Shown piece by piece: positions 1 to 13,200 of a DNA stretch of 64,000 nucleotides. The first letter of the stretch is position 1, and every line of letters starts with the position of its first letter. The stretch comes from Lycium barbarum (Eukaryota; Streptophyta; Magnoliopsida; Solanales; Solanaceae). Under the pieces are notes generated by a model. That model was not told the DNA's origin. It ran no database searches and saw only the letters and a list, made by a program, of their open reading frames with translations. The stretch spans positions 113,942,480 through 114,006,479 of the forward strand of contig NC_083345.1 of the NCBI RefSeq assembly GCF_019175385.1. The letters run 5' to 3'. The translations under genes and the position numbers were made by a program.

Positions 1-1800
1 ATTAAATGTTAAAATGACCTAAATACCCTTAAAGTTGTTTACACTACTAAGAACGTTATTCTTATAAGTTTTTAAATGTCAAATTAATTCAATACGCAAT
101 AATTTATGCCTCATTTTATTTTTGAAACAAAATTGATTAGATAAAATTATTTCTTATGAATATAAATTTTTTTATGATAAGCTACATTACAATCATAAGC
201 TATAATAAAATAGTTAATAATCATACTAAAGTTCGTTAGTATAACTTACTCAAATAGTACACAAGATATTTGAATAAAAAAATAAATACATCACAAGTAC
301 ATAGATATTGGTATCTGATAATTCACAAGACAGAATTAATACTACCTATATGTATAAACACAAAGTTAAACACAACACTGCACACATACTGGACATTAAG
401 GCAGAAAAAAAAAAACATGAAAAAGGATTAGAACAAAAGCATCAAAACTTTTAAGCAAAGCAATTACGCTCTTCCTTAATAAAAGAATGTAAACAAACTT
501 TGTAAACTAAAGAAGATGAAGAGCTTCAGATTCTCGTATGTTTTTAACTCTGGTAGAGGAGTTGCTGAGTTTTAAAGACGTAGGGTGAGGAAGTGATGCG
601 ATGAAAATAGTTTAGGGTTTTATTAGAGTAAAGGTATTTCAGGGATTACCGAATAATATTAGGGATATAGTAATAAAAGTCTTGGTCAAACTAATAGTCT
701 GTTTGGACAAGTTTATTTTTCCCCCCAAAAGTATTTATTTTTTCAATAAGTGCTTATTTTAAAAAAAGTGAGGTGTTTGATCAAGCTTTTGGGGGAAAAT
801 AAGTGTTTTTTTGGGAAGTAACAGAAATAGTTTTTCAAGAGCTAAAAAAATAGCTTTTGCTAAAAAACACTTTTTTGAAAAGTACTTTTGAGAAAAATAC
901 ACATAGAAACACTTTTTAAAAGCTTGGCCAAACACTAATTACTGCTCAAAAATACTTTTTAAATTAATTGGCCAAACACAAATTGCTTTTAGCCAAAAGT
1001 ACTTTTGAAAAAATTACTTTTTAAAATAAGTTGTTTTTAGAAGCTTGGCCAAACAGACTATAAAAATGCTTATAAGCTTAAAAATAATAAGTTGGGAAAG
1101 ACCAACTTATCCTTATGGCTTATTTTTGGCTTATAAGCACGTGACTTATAAGCTCTTTTATGTTTGCCAAACGCGGAGATAAGCCGAAAAGTGCTTATAA
1201 GCTGGTCAAGTCAAACACTCTCATATTTTTCTTTTCAGTCAGTCCAACAAAAATATCACTTTTATATTTAGAAGTCATACTCCCTCTGTTTCAATTTATG
1301 TGAACCCATTTGACTTTTAAACTTGTGGTGTTAAATGAGTCACATAAATTTTGTGTGGCTATAAATTATTGCATAATTATTTTCATATATAGAAAGAAGT
1401 CATTCTTTTTAGCATGAACTAATAAAAAACAGAGAAAGTATAATTTTATTAATTGATTTACAGGCACACAATATATAAAGCTTGTTGGACCATAAATTTT
1501 ACAAATCACCAATTTTTTTCGTGCCTAATCAAGTGCTATGTGACCGAGTAGGGACCCAAGTAGTATTTGTTTCTTACTTCTTTTGAAAAAACAAAATCGA
1601 AAAAAACAAAACAAAGAACCAGAAGAAACCAAAAAAAAGAAAACAAAAAAAAAAAAAGAAACTGGAAAACAGATAACAAGAAAGAAAGGAACCTGAAAAT
1701 GCAACTTCTTTTTGAAAAATGCCCCTAACCTCTCTCTTTTCTCAAACAAAAAACCGACACTTTCTTTTTCATAGTATTAGAGCGACACTTTAATACGGCC
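1..1800. other. Upstream / intergenic DNA before KAKU4
   Basis: AT-rich DNA with no coding region I can support. It should contain the KAKU4 promoter, but I see no convincing TATA box. It holds a 366-bp MITE (listed separately). Next to it, about 1064-1225, several copies of the short palindrome agcttataagc suggest a second degraded MITE-like sequence. At about 1280 there is a Stowaway-like end (actccctctgtttcaattta) without a recognisable partner. Confidence 0.6.
695..1060. mobile_element. MITE with 17-bp terminal inverted repeats
   Basis: The left end tagtctgtttggacaag is the reverse complement of the right end cttggccaaacagacta except for one base. The trinucleotide taa flanks both sides (692-694 and 1061-1063), which fits a PIF/Harbinger (Tourist-like) target duplication; a TA duplication of another superfamily is the alternative. 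The interior carries further copies of the ttggccaaac motif (about 924 and 970), so subterminal repeats are present. No ORF. Superfamily is inference. Confidence 0.75.
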
Positions 1801-4158
1801 ATGGATTCTCGTATTGGAGGAAAAATTGTAATGAATAAACGAAAGAGATACGCTGTTGGTCCTTACGACCGTCCACAACAACAACCACAGGCCGAACAGG
1901 AACCGTTTCCAAAAAGCCCTAATTGGCTAACCGGACATGTATTTCCTGCCACACGTACGATTATCTCTGGAGCTGCTAAGATTTTGACATCTGTCTTTAA
2001 TTCCGATGATTCTTCCCAATCTTCATCTGAGTCTGATACCGATTCCATGTTTGGTATGGTACTCCTTTTTCCTTTTCTTTTTGTGATCTAGAAAGTGGTA
2101 AATTACGAAAATGCCACTTAATTTTCATTTTTTTTTTAAAATTGTGTGTATTTTTTCCCGCAATTTTGGTTCCTTTGATTGATTTAAGTTTCTTTTTTTT
2201 TTTTTTTACTGTAAATTATAGTTTGTGTGTAGGGTTGGTTTTTTTTTTTTTTTGGGTGCTTGGATTGATGTTTGTTTGAGTATTAAGTAATACAGTTTCT
2301 CTTTTCCTTTTTTTTTTTACTGCAAATTGTTGTTTCTCTCTTTTTTTTTTTTTGGGATCTAGAAAGTGATAAATTACGAAATGCCACTTAATTTTCATTT
2401 TTTAAAGTAGTGTGTTGTTTTACCCGCAATTTTGGTGCCTTTGATTGATTTAAGTTTCTCTTTTCATAGTTTTATTGCTGTAAATTATAGTTTTTGTGTG
2501 TGTATAGGGTTGGCTTTCATTTTAAAGTGGTGTTTTTGGGGTATTTTGGTTCTTTTGGTTGATGTTTGTTTGAGTATTAAGTTAAAAAAAAAAAAATAAT
2601 CATTTTTTCTTACTGTGATCTAGAAAGTGATAAATTACGAAAATGCCAATCAATTTTTATTTTAAAATAGTGTTTTTTTTTTCCCGCAATTTTGTTCCAT
2701 GGTTTTTTTTAGTGTAAATTATAGTTTGTGTGTTAGGTTGGCTTTAATTTTTGTGATTTTTGTTCAGAATACTAACTTTTCTGGAAATGTTATATATTAT
2801 GCACTAGATGATTTTATTTTTATTTTATTTTATTTTTTGTGATTGAGAAAGTGATAAATTATGATAATAGCACTTATTGTTCATCTTAAAGTAGTGTTTT
2901 TTTTTTTATTGTTATTTTTTTTTTGATTAAGCACCGGGTGTCCGGGTCTCTTTGAGCCCCGGCTAATCCCGGGGGTGCACAGGCCCTCGGCAAGGAGTTT
3001 CCCGCAAGTGCACCACGGGTAATTCAGGGTTTTACCCCAGTCCGATGGCCCTCAGAAATTGTTATTTTGGTGCCTTCGTTGATGTTTGTTCGAATATTAA
3101 GTAAAATGTTTCTGTTTCCATGGGTTTTTTCTGTAAATTGTAGTTTGTGTATAGTGTTGGCTTTAATTTTTCTGATTTTTGTTCAAAATACTAAACTTAT
3201 TACTTATTCATTATAACATAGTGGATTTTTTTTTTTTGGCATTTTGCATTTTGGTGACTTTGATTGATGTTTGTTTGAGTATTAAGTAAAATGTTTCTCT
3301 TTCCATAGGATTTTGTAGTGTAAATTATAGTTTGCGCGTCAGGTTGTCTTTAATTTTTGTGTTTTTTTGTTCAAAAAACTAATTTTCTGGAAATGTTATA
3401 GTATGAAGTATGAACTAGATGATTTCAGTTTGGTACGCTTCTCCAAAACTCTTTTTTTTTTTTGGTGTGTGATCTAGAAAGTGATAAGTTATGAAAATGC
3501 CACTTGTTCGTCATCTTAAAATGGTGGAATTTTATTTATTTTTTGCATTTTGGTGCTTTTGATTGATGTTTGCTTGAGTATTAAGTAAAAAGTTTCTCTT
3601 TTCATGATTTTTGTACTGTAAATTATAGTTTGTATGTCAGGTTGGCTTTACTTATAGTAAAATGCCACTTATTGTTCATCTTAAAGTTGTGAATTTTTAT
3701 TTTATTTTCTGCACTTTTGGTGCCTTTGATTGATGTTTTTGTTTGAGTATTAAGTAAATTGTTTCTCTTTTCATGGTTTTTTTTACTGTAAATTATAGTT
3801 TGTATGTAGGGCTGGCTTTAATTTTGTGACATTTGTTCAAAATACTAACTTTTCTGGAAATGCCACTTATTGTTCTTCTTAAAGTAGTGGATTTTTTTTT
3901 GGGCGTTTTAGTGCTTTTGATTGATACTTGTTTGAATATGAAGTAAAAGATTTGTCTTTTCGCGGTTTTTGTAGTGTAAATTGTAGTTTGTATGTCGGGT
4001 TGGCTTTAACTTTTGTTGAAAATACTAACTTTTCTAGAAATATTAAAGTATGCACTAGATGATTTCATTTTTTTTTTGTTTTTTTGGTGTGTGTGTGCGC
4101 GTGTGGCGCTGGAGTGTAGGAGATTTTAGTTCAGTAAGACATCTTTTTGAAATTCCAG

Positions 4159-4203
<45 letters not shown>

Positions 4204-7200
4204 TTGAGAATTAAAGTTGGTTTCGTGGATGTAGTCTCTGGGAGATGCTATTTAATTTATAATTATTTTTGGTAAGTACTACTCCATCTGTTTCAATTTG
4301 TTTGTCTTACTTTCCTTTTTCTGTTTAAAAAAGAATGTCACTTTCTACATTTAGTAATTCTTTACCCCTTACATCCTACATGGCATATTTACATTTAAAG
4401 GGCATTTTGAGACATTACACGCATCTTTAGTTTAAAACCACAAGATTCAAAAGTCTTCTTTATTTTCTTAAACTCCATGCCCGGTCAAACTAAGAAAATC
4501 AAATTGAAATGGAGGGCATATGGAATTGATAATTACGGTTTTGGACTATAAAGGTTCCCTAACATAATTCTAAATGGAGGCTGAGCGATGAGCCCACTCT
4601 GGCCTCGTGGGGCGGGCCCCTGTGGTTGCGAGCTGGAGCTGCCATAGCTTATGGCTATAGAAATGGGAGGGCCCCAGTTATTTCCAGTTCTCCCCATCAA
4701 GTTGAAGAAGACTCGCCCTTTCGGTTTCCCGTGGAAATGATGGAATAAGCTTTTCTTCCTCTTAGCGACTATGAGCTCCCTTTTTTGGGCTGCTTCGAGT
4801 GCCGATCTTCGCTTGGGTCGGCTCCGAGGCTCTACCCTGGCTTTTCATTGCTTTCTACATTATTGAAGTATAAGTACCTCACGTACAATTAGGAGTCAGA
4901 CTAGTTATGGTGAAGATTTGTTGAGCCTGTTATTGTGTATTTAGTTCTGATATAAATTTTGAAAGACCTGAACCTGACATAACGTCTTGAGCATTGTTTA
5001 TCAGAGATCCTGTAACCTAGAGGAAGATGCATGTTTATTGAAGTGGGGAAGCCAACTGAACCGTCTTTTTGGGTGGAAAAATAGTATTTACGTATGTAAT
5101 TTGTTTTTGACAAATATAAATATAGTATGTGTAGTAAAGGTTATGCCCACTTGATAGTTGATGTCACTTGGTGTAGTGCTTAAGTGGTATTACATGAATG
5201 AGGCTGCTTGTTTAAAAAATCCCGCCTTTTCCTTCTAGCATTTGATTTTAGTTTATGTTATGTTTCAGAAGGAAACCCATTGCTAATTGTAAAAGGGAAA
5301 GATAAGTTCAAACATATTGCAATTCAGGGGGGTGGTTTGGTAATGTGATTTCTAAATACCACTTCAGTGTTATAAACATATTGCAATTTATTTGAGTTTG
5401 GCGGATGCACATTCACTGAAGCTGGTTCAACTGAATTGGCTTTGCTTGGAACAAATTACTAGTTGCATACGTGGATTGTATTAAAAAATAAAGTTGCATT
5501 ATGTTTTAAAACAAATAAAAAATGAAACAAAGAAAAAGTTGCATTATATGTAGTAAAGGTTGTAATCTTGAAATTGATGTCTGTCTAAATTTTTGCATAA
5601 AATATTAAAATTGTGTTGTGTTCTCAGAAAAAGCATGCAGTCTTAAAAAAACGTGTTATGCCCCCCTCTCCACACACATAAAGAAAAAAGTAGTAGGCAA
5701 ATCTCGCCTATCATATTTGGTGCAGCCCTTAATGTTAGTGGTGATTAATTTAAAGTCACTAGTCAGTCCAATGGCACGAGTGCAAGTTATCACTAGTCAG
5801 TCCAACTGCACGAGTGCATCACTAGTCAGTCCAACTGCATGAGTGCAAGTGAAAGTAAGGCGTAGTGTTGGAATTGCTATGTCGACATGTAGCTTATAAA
5901 ATATCCGGTGCTTGTCTAGTTGCATTGCTCTTCTTTGTAGGCTTCGACACTTGGAATTTGGAAACTCCCTTGGATTCATTATGTAGTCTTGACACGTGTA
6001 GCAAGAATACCTCATTCAAGCTTTAAATAAACAAAGCTCTCTTGTACCGATGCTATTAGCTATTTCTTTGACATTTTAATATTAATTTCATCTCGGTATG
6101 AACTCAAATACCATGGTGGTTAATGAAACTATCTTGTCATGGCATGCTCTCATTTTCTCTTTGTTTTTCAACTAGCTTACATCTGGGTTTTATTGTAGAG
6201 GATGATGCTAGAGAGGAGAACGATATTTGCTCAGAAGTGGATGAGTTAAACAAGGTAATATACCTCATCTGATTATGTTATTAATTTTCAATTATTAAAA
6301 ATCAAGTGATTGCCTCTCTACCTCCACGAGGTAGGGGCAAGGTCTGCGTACACTCTACCCTCCCCAAACCCCGCTTTTTGGTATTACACTGGGTTTGTTG
6401 TTGTTGTTAAAAATCAAGTAATTTTTGGGAATACCATGATTCTCCCAGTGATACGAGTTTGTTCTTCTGAATATGAAAGTTATCAGTAGCATATCAGATA
6501 GGGCTTCCCTTCTATGGGATATAATTGGTCTGTGTTAAAGGAATAAAAGTGTGGTATCTCTAGAAACTTAAGCTTTTAGATGAGATGGTCACGCGCTTTA
6601 ACATGTTATCAGAGTAGACAAGATAGAAGTCCTGAGTTCAAGTCTCATTGCCACCCATTATCAAAAAAGTTCACTTGTTATAAAAAAATTCAAGCCTGCA
6701 TGTAAGGGTGAGTGTTGAAGATATAATTAAGTAAATAAAAGTGTGTTATGTCTTAAAGCTTAAGTTTGTGAGATGGTCACACAATTCAACAATTTGGATG
6801 TGTTAATGGTTGACCCTGTCATCTGCCCTATCTCCAAATGAAAAGGAGAAAGGAGCACTTTTCCACTTTTTCAATTTTGAACTGTGTTTATAAGGAGATT
6901 ATTATGTCTCTTTTGGAAGACGGAAAGATCATAGTCATAATCCAATATTCCGACATACAACCTTTAATTATTTTGTATTCCATCATTAGTGGCAAAGATC
7001 TGAAAAACTAGTCATATATTTGCTATATGTAAGGTCTAGATGGAGACAAGGCAAGGAAGTGTGGGATCTAGTTGCAACATGTCCTTTTTGGTGAATTGGA
7101 AAGAGAGAAGAAATAGATGGGCTTATGAAGGAGTCCAGAGCACATCATGGACACCTGAAAAGGTCCCTTTGTCATCAGTGTATTGTTGTTCAAAAGGAAT

Positions 7201-10200
7201 AAACCACTTCGTAAAGTTGGAATAGATACTTTGGAGCTCAAAATGAAAATATTTATAGTTTTGCAGCTCCAACTTGGTGTAATATGAATAAATTACTCTT
7301 GAAGTATCAAAAAAGAAAATTCTATAATCTATTGAACTTCCTTTTTGTGTAGCATCCTCAATTAAGTGGAGAGAGAAGTCAAATCAAGCACCTAATTGAG
7401 CAGCTACTTATGCAGGAGACATTTTCAAGGTTAGTTGCAAAAGTTTCATCTATTTAATATGCTGAAATTTCTGTTTTCGTAGTGTTAAGGTGATATCTCT
7501 TGTATGTGAGGAGAGTTGTGTCTTATCCATGCTGTGATTTTTCTCTTTCCCAGATCTCCTTTCTTTGTGGAAATTTAACTAGATTATTCTTAAGTCTTAA
7601 CTTTATATTTTAGCATTTGCATGCTAGTGTGATATCTGCCTTGATTTGTTTGCATTTTATCAATTCATTGCCCTTGTCTGCTCCCTTTTGCGTCCTTGGT
7701 CCTTTCTAAGTTTTGCTAACATTTGACACTCTTCATGCTGATGTACTTTGTATCATTCTCTAGGAAAAGGACAATATGAAGTTCAGATTTGGACTGTTTC
7801 AGTGATTTACACTCATCACTAAAATTTTCTAGTTAATAATATCTTTAAGTCTTCTTTAGTGTTTTTAGCTCTTCAATACTCTTTAAAAGATAGAGAGAGG
7901 GAGACCATCTGTAACTTTTTTTGAGTTTTTTGCCAAGGTCTTTTTAAAAAAAAAATGCATGCAATTTGATGAAAATGCGAGGCGTCGTTTGTCTGTTTTT
8001 GGGATTGCGTTCATTGAGGAACAACATAATTTGTTTATTGATTAGCTATTTTAAATATTCTTTTTGTAGTTGGTATATGTTTTTTAATACATAAATGGCT
8101 TGCAATGCCTCAAATTCATAGGAATCTGTCAATACAGAATGTTTAAAGCTGAGTATATGTTGTTTAAATTGTCTATGCATAACTCTTTCACTTGACACTC
8201 AAGGGATCCAGCAGTGATTGAAAAATACACACACACGCACACGCTCGCGCTCAGTCAGTTACAACCTACCATCTATTGGATTTTTTTTTTTTGTTTTTTT
8301 TTTCTTATTCTTCTTCTTCTACACGCTCGCACTCAGTCAGTTACAACCTACCATCTATTAAATGTTTTTTTTTTTTTTTTTTTTTTTTTCCCCTTTTTAA
8401 TTCAAGCATAGGGATCAGATTGGTATAAGTGTGAGCTCCCAGATTGCCGTAAGGCTTTGGGCTGGAACGCCCTTCTCGCATATTTTTAAATGCGAGCAAT
8501 GACCACTTATCGCATCCCCTATTGAATGTTGACATTATCATGTACTGCTAATCCCGAAAGAATGAAGAAATATTTATGATCACTTAATGAAGTCTCAAGA
8601 AAAGACTGATTTATGATCACATAATGAAGAAGTTTCGAGTCTTACCGTCACCTATTATCAAAAAGAATATTCCCGTGCTTGCTCCATGTAAAAGAATCAG
8701 CCCGCACGTGAGGAGCCGTGTTGAAGGGATAATTAAGTAAAAAATGCTCTCTCTAACAATATAAGCTTCTAAATAAGATAGTCACACATTTCAATATGAG
8801 AAGAAACTAACATTGGGCCTAATACAACCCCAAAGCTAGCTCATGAGATGAAGATCTCCCAAGACCATATGAAGAGACCAATTTTCCTTCCCATTCCTGG
8901 TGTGGGACTTCAATACCCCTCGCACGCCTAGGATTGAACATCTGGGAGTGTGGATAATAATACCCATCATTGGGTAAACCAAGAATTGAGAGGGGTCTGG
9001 CTCTGATACCATGGGAAGAAATGGACATTGGTGCTAACTTAACCCGCTCATGAGGTGAGGATCGCCAGACCATATAAAGAGACAAATTTTTTCCTCCCAC
9101 AACTGAGTGGGACTTCAACAAAGGCTTTAAAGTCGTCTAGGATATTACTATTTGGATGTCAAGCATTTAGGAGAAGTTCCACATAAATTGAAGGGAGTAA
9201 ATATTGACCAGAAGAAAAAAATTGCCTAGCACATTTGGGAACTATTACCAAATGATAGCTTAAGTAGTAATAAAGGGTACAGATGTACTTGAGGTCGAGT
9301 GAACAGTGAATCTTTTTTTTGGTCAAGAACAGTAAGCTACTACCTCAGGAAATTAATTCTGCCTTCTTTTATATTTGTGCAAATTCTAAGGTTATCTTCA
9401 CACATGCACAGAGAGAGAGAGAGAGAGAGGGAGGGAGGGAGGGAGGGAGAGAGAGAGAGACCATGAGTTAGAAGCAGGTTTTTGCTGCTAGCAATTTGGA
9501 AGAAAAGGTCTACACTTAATACTAGTAGGTGAGATGAGGAATTCATATTCAGTACATATGACAAGCACTCCAACTAGATAAAGTGGGTAAGCCTTACTCA
9601 ATAGCCAACTGTGTCCGTCATATCAGATACAGAAACTATGTTCATGTAATCAGAGGAGGGTGATCAAATCTCTAATACTCGATTGGAGGGCTGACATATA
9701 TTGTTTCCAGGAAACTAAAATGGAAGGGGATTATGGGGAAGTAGTTAAGCATTTATTCAGTAATAGATGGGCAGATTACGTGGGTTTGGAGGCCAATGGT
9801 AGAAGTGGAGGGATTCTTATCATGTGGGATAAAAAGGTTTGGACAGGGGAATTAATCAATTTTGGTTTTTCCTCTATTTCCTGTAAACTCTGTTCTAGAT
9901 TGGACAATTGCAGCTGGGTGTTAACTGGGGTTTATGCTCCTAATTGCAGAAAAGAAAGAAAGGAGCTTTGGATGGAACTAGCAGGAACTAGAGGGGCATG
10001 TGAAGGAGCCTGGGTAGTGTGTGGGGATTTTAACACCACCAGGTTCCCTACTGAAAGAAGGAATTGCACTGTTGTATCTAGAGCTATGAAGGATTTCTTT
10101 AGAATCATTGAAGACCTTGAACTTGTGGATCCTCCTCTGCTAGGTGGAAAATACACTTGGTTCAGGGGTGATAATTATGAATGTTCCTCAAGAATTGATA

Positions 10201-13200
10201 GATTTTTGCATTCTGTGGAATGGGATGAAAATTTCAGCATGATTAAACAATTTGTTTTACCAAGGATTATCTCTGATCATTCCTCTATATCATTGAAATG
10301 TGGAGAATGGGATTTCTCAAAATCATATTTTAAATTTGAGAATTGGTGGATGGAGGTTGCAGGTTTCAAGGAAAGGGTGGAGGAATGGTGGACATCTTGT
10401 GAAGAATCAGGTAGACCAGATTATATTTTGGCCTGTAAACTGAGGTTCCTGAAATCAAAACTGAAGGAGTGGAGTGCTTTAAATGGGGGGAATCTGAAGG
10501 TCAAGAAAGTAGATATCCTATACAAAATCAACTCTATGGATTCCATACAGGAGCAAAGAACCTTAACAGAAGATGAACTACTTTTGAAAGCAAGTTTACA
10601 AATGGAGTATCATGAAGTGGCAAAAAAATGAGGAAATCTCATGGAGACAAAGATCTCGAATTCTATGGCTGAAGCAAGGGGATAAGAACACTAAGTTCTT
10701 TCAGAGGATGGCTAATTGCCATAAGAGGTACAACCACATTGACAGTCTAGAAGTGGAGGGAGATACCATCACTGATCCACAAATAATTAAGGGGCAAATT
10801 GTGGATTTCTATCGGAGACTTTACACTGAGACAGAATCCTGGAGACCTAGCTTCAATCTACAAGGAGAGTTCAGAGTTACTGAAGAGGAAAATGTTTGGC
10901 TACAGAGAGACTTTGAAGAACAAGAGGTGCTCGACTGTTTGAAATCGTGTGCAGCTGACAAAGCTCCGGGTTCAGATGGCTATTCTATGGGATTTTTTCC
11001 ATTGCTGCTGGGAGATTGTGAAAGAGGATCTGATGAACACTGTTAGGAATTTCCATAGAAGTGAATTCTTTGAAAAGAGCTTTAATGCAACTTATATTGC
11101 ATTAATCCCTAAGAAGAATGGTGCCAAGAGACTAAAAGACTTCAGACCCATTAGCCTGATTGGGAGTGTGTATAAAATCATCTCTAAGTTGCACACAGAG
11201 AGGCTTAAGAGAGTGATCAACAAGTTGGTAAATGGACACCAAATGGCTTTCATAAGAGGCAGACAAATTATGGATGCAGCTTTGTTAGCAAATGAATGTG
11301 TTGATTCTAGACTTAAAGGACAGAAAGCAGGCATATTATGCAAACTTGATATTGAGAAGGCATATGACCACGTTAATTGGAACTATCTACTTAAAGTTCT
11401 AAAAGACATGGGTTTTGGGGTGAAGTGGATTAAATGGATTTCTTTTTGCATAAAGATAGTAAAATTTTCAGTTTTGGTGAATGGTTCACCAGAAGTTTTT
11501 TTTGCCTCAGAAAGAGGTTTGAGGCAGGGAGACCCTCTTTCACCTTTCCTCTTTCTCATTGCCATGGAGGGTATAAATCAGATGTTTCAGGTAGCAAAGG
11601 ACAGGAGTTTTGTGAAGGGGTTTAGAGCTGCAGTTGGGGGGAACAATGGCACTGAGATCACACATTTACTATATGCAGATGATTCACTGGTTTTTTGTGA
11701 TGCAGATATCAGCCAGGTGGAATATTTGAGGTCTATTTTGGTGATTTTTGAAGCAGTATCAGGGCTACATGTTGACTGGAATAAGAGTATGTTGTTTCCA
11801 GTCAATAAAGTGGATAATATTCAAGTGCTAGCAGAAATTCTAGGGTGTGAGGTGGGAGCCTTACCCACCATTTACCTAGGACTCTCCTTGGGTGCAAAAA
11901 GTAAAGCTCTGGAAATTTGGAATGGTGTTTTGGAAAGGTGTGAAAAGAGGCTTGCTAGTTGGAAGGGGCAGTATTTATCATTGGGCGGCAGAGTCATTTT
12001 AGTCAACAGTGTACTGGATGCCCTCCCCACATATGTCATGTCTCTGTTTCCTATCCCATCTAATGTTCTGAAAAGAATAGATTCATTGAGGAGAAATTTC
12101 ATTTGGCAAGGCAACAAAGAAAGGAAAGCAATCCATTTGGTTAAATGGGACTGCCTCATCACCAGTAAGAAGGATGGAGGACTAGGCTCCATAATCAAAG
12201 CTTACTTATGAAGTGGTTGTGGAGATATAACATGGAGGCCAATGCATTATGGAGGAGGTTTGTGCATGATAAATATGGCCAAGAAGAAGAGTGGTGCTCT
12301 AATACAGTTAATAGCCCCTTTGGAGTTGGTGTTTGGAAAGCTATTAGATCATTGTGGCCATCTCTGGCTGAAAAAATCAGTATAAAAGTGGGCAATGGAA
12401 GGAAAATTCTCTTGTGGCATGACAACTGGCTTGGGCATGGATCCTTAAAAGATTTGTTTCCTGAGTTCTATAATATTGTTACTCTACCAGATGCAAAACT
12501 TGAATCAGCTAAAGGAGTACATGGATGGAATATTACTTTCAGAAGATTACTGCATGACTGGGAATTGGAAAGAGCTGTGGAATTATTCAAGACCTTGGAA
12601 CAATTTCAAGGTTTTAAAGAATCCGAGGATTCTTTGTACTGGAACCATGGCAATAATGGTGTTTTTACTGTCAAATCAGCATACAATTATTAGCTTAGGC
12701 AATATACACAGTCCGATCAGTGGCCATGGAAATCCATTTGGAAGACTAAGGCCCCGTATAAGGTTTCATGTTTCTCTTGGCTGGTAGCAAGAGAAGCATG
12801 TCTCACCCAGGAAAACTTAAGGAGAAGGGGTTTTCATCTATGTACTAGATGTAAAGTGGTGCAGTTAACTTATTTTTTGTGCTTGAACACTGATGTGAAT
12901 TGATGAATCTTGAATAAAAATTGAGTACGGTGTCGACTCTTTGACAGCCAGATGACATGCATGTGTTTCATAAGAGCAAAATATGATGGGTGTCTGCAAG
13001 CTCGCGCACACACACACACACCCAAAAAAAAAAAAAGTGGGGTCAAAAGAAATATGTTTTTTTTTTTTTTTTTTTTGGGTTCTAGCTTTCTCTCAACCAA
13101 ATTATACTATTAACTTCGCAGGGAGGAGCGTGATCGGTTAGTAACGATCATCAACTCAAGGGTTGTGGATTCTTCTTCATTACCAGAAGGGGAAGGCAGT

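Noticed and set aside
1525..2398. Lys/Phe-rich minus-strand reading frames
   Set aside because: They come from A- and T-runs around and inside KAKU4 exon 1 and intron 1, with no family feature.
8819..9121. 100-codon minus-strand ORF
   Set aside because: It is the TRIM family B sequence read through; TRIMs are non-coding and the frame covers LTR, PBS and LTR.
9655..12870. Active LINE
   Set aside because: Both ends are truncated and there are at least three frame breaks and a stop.
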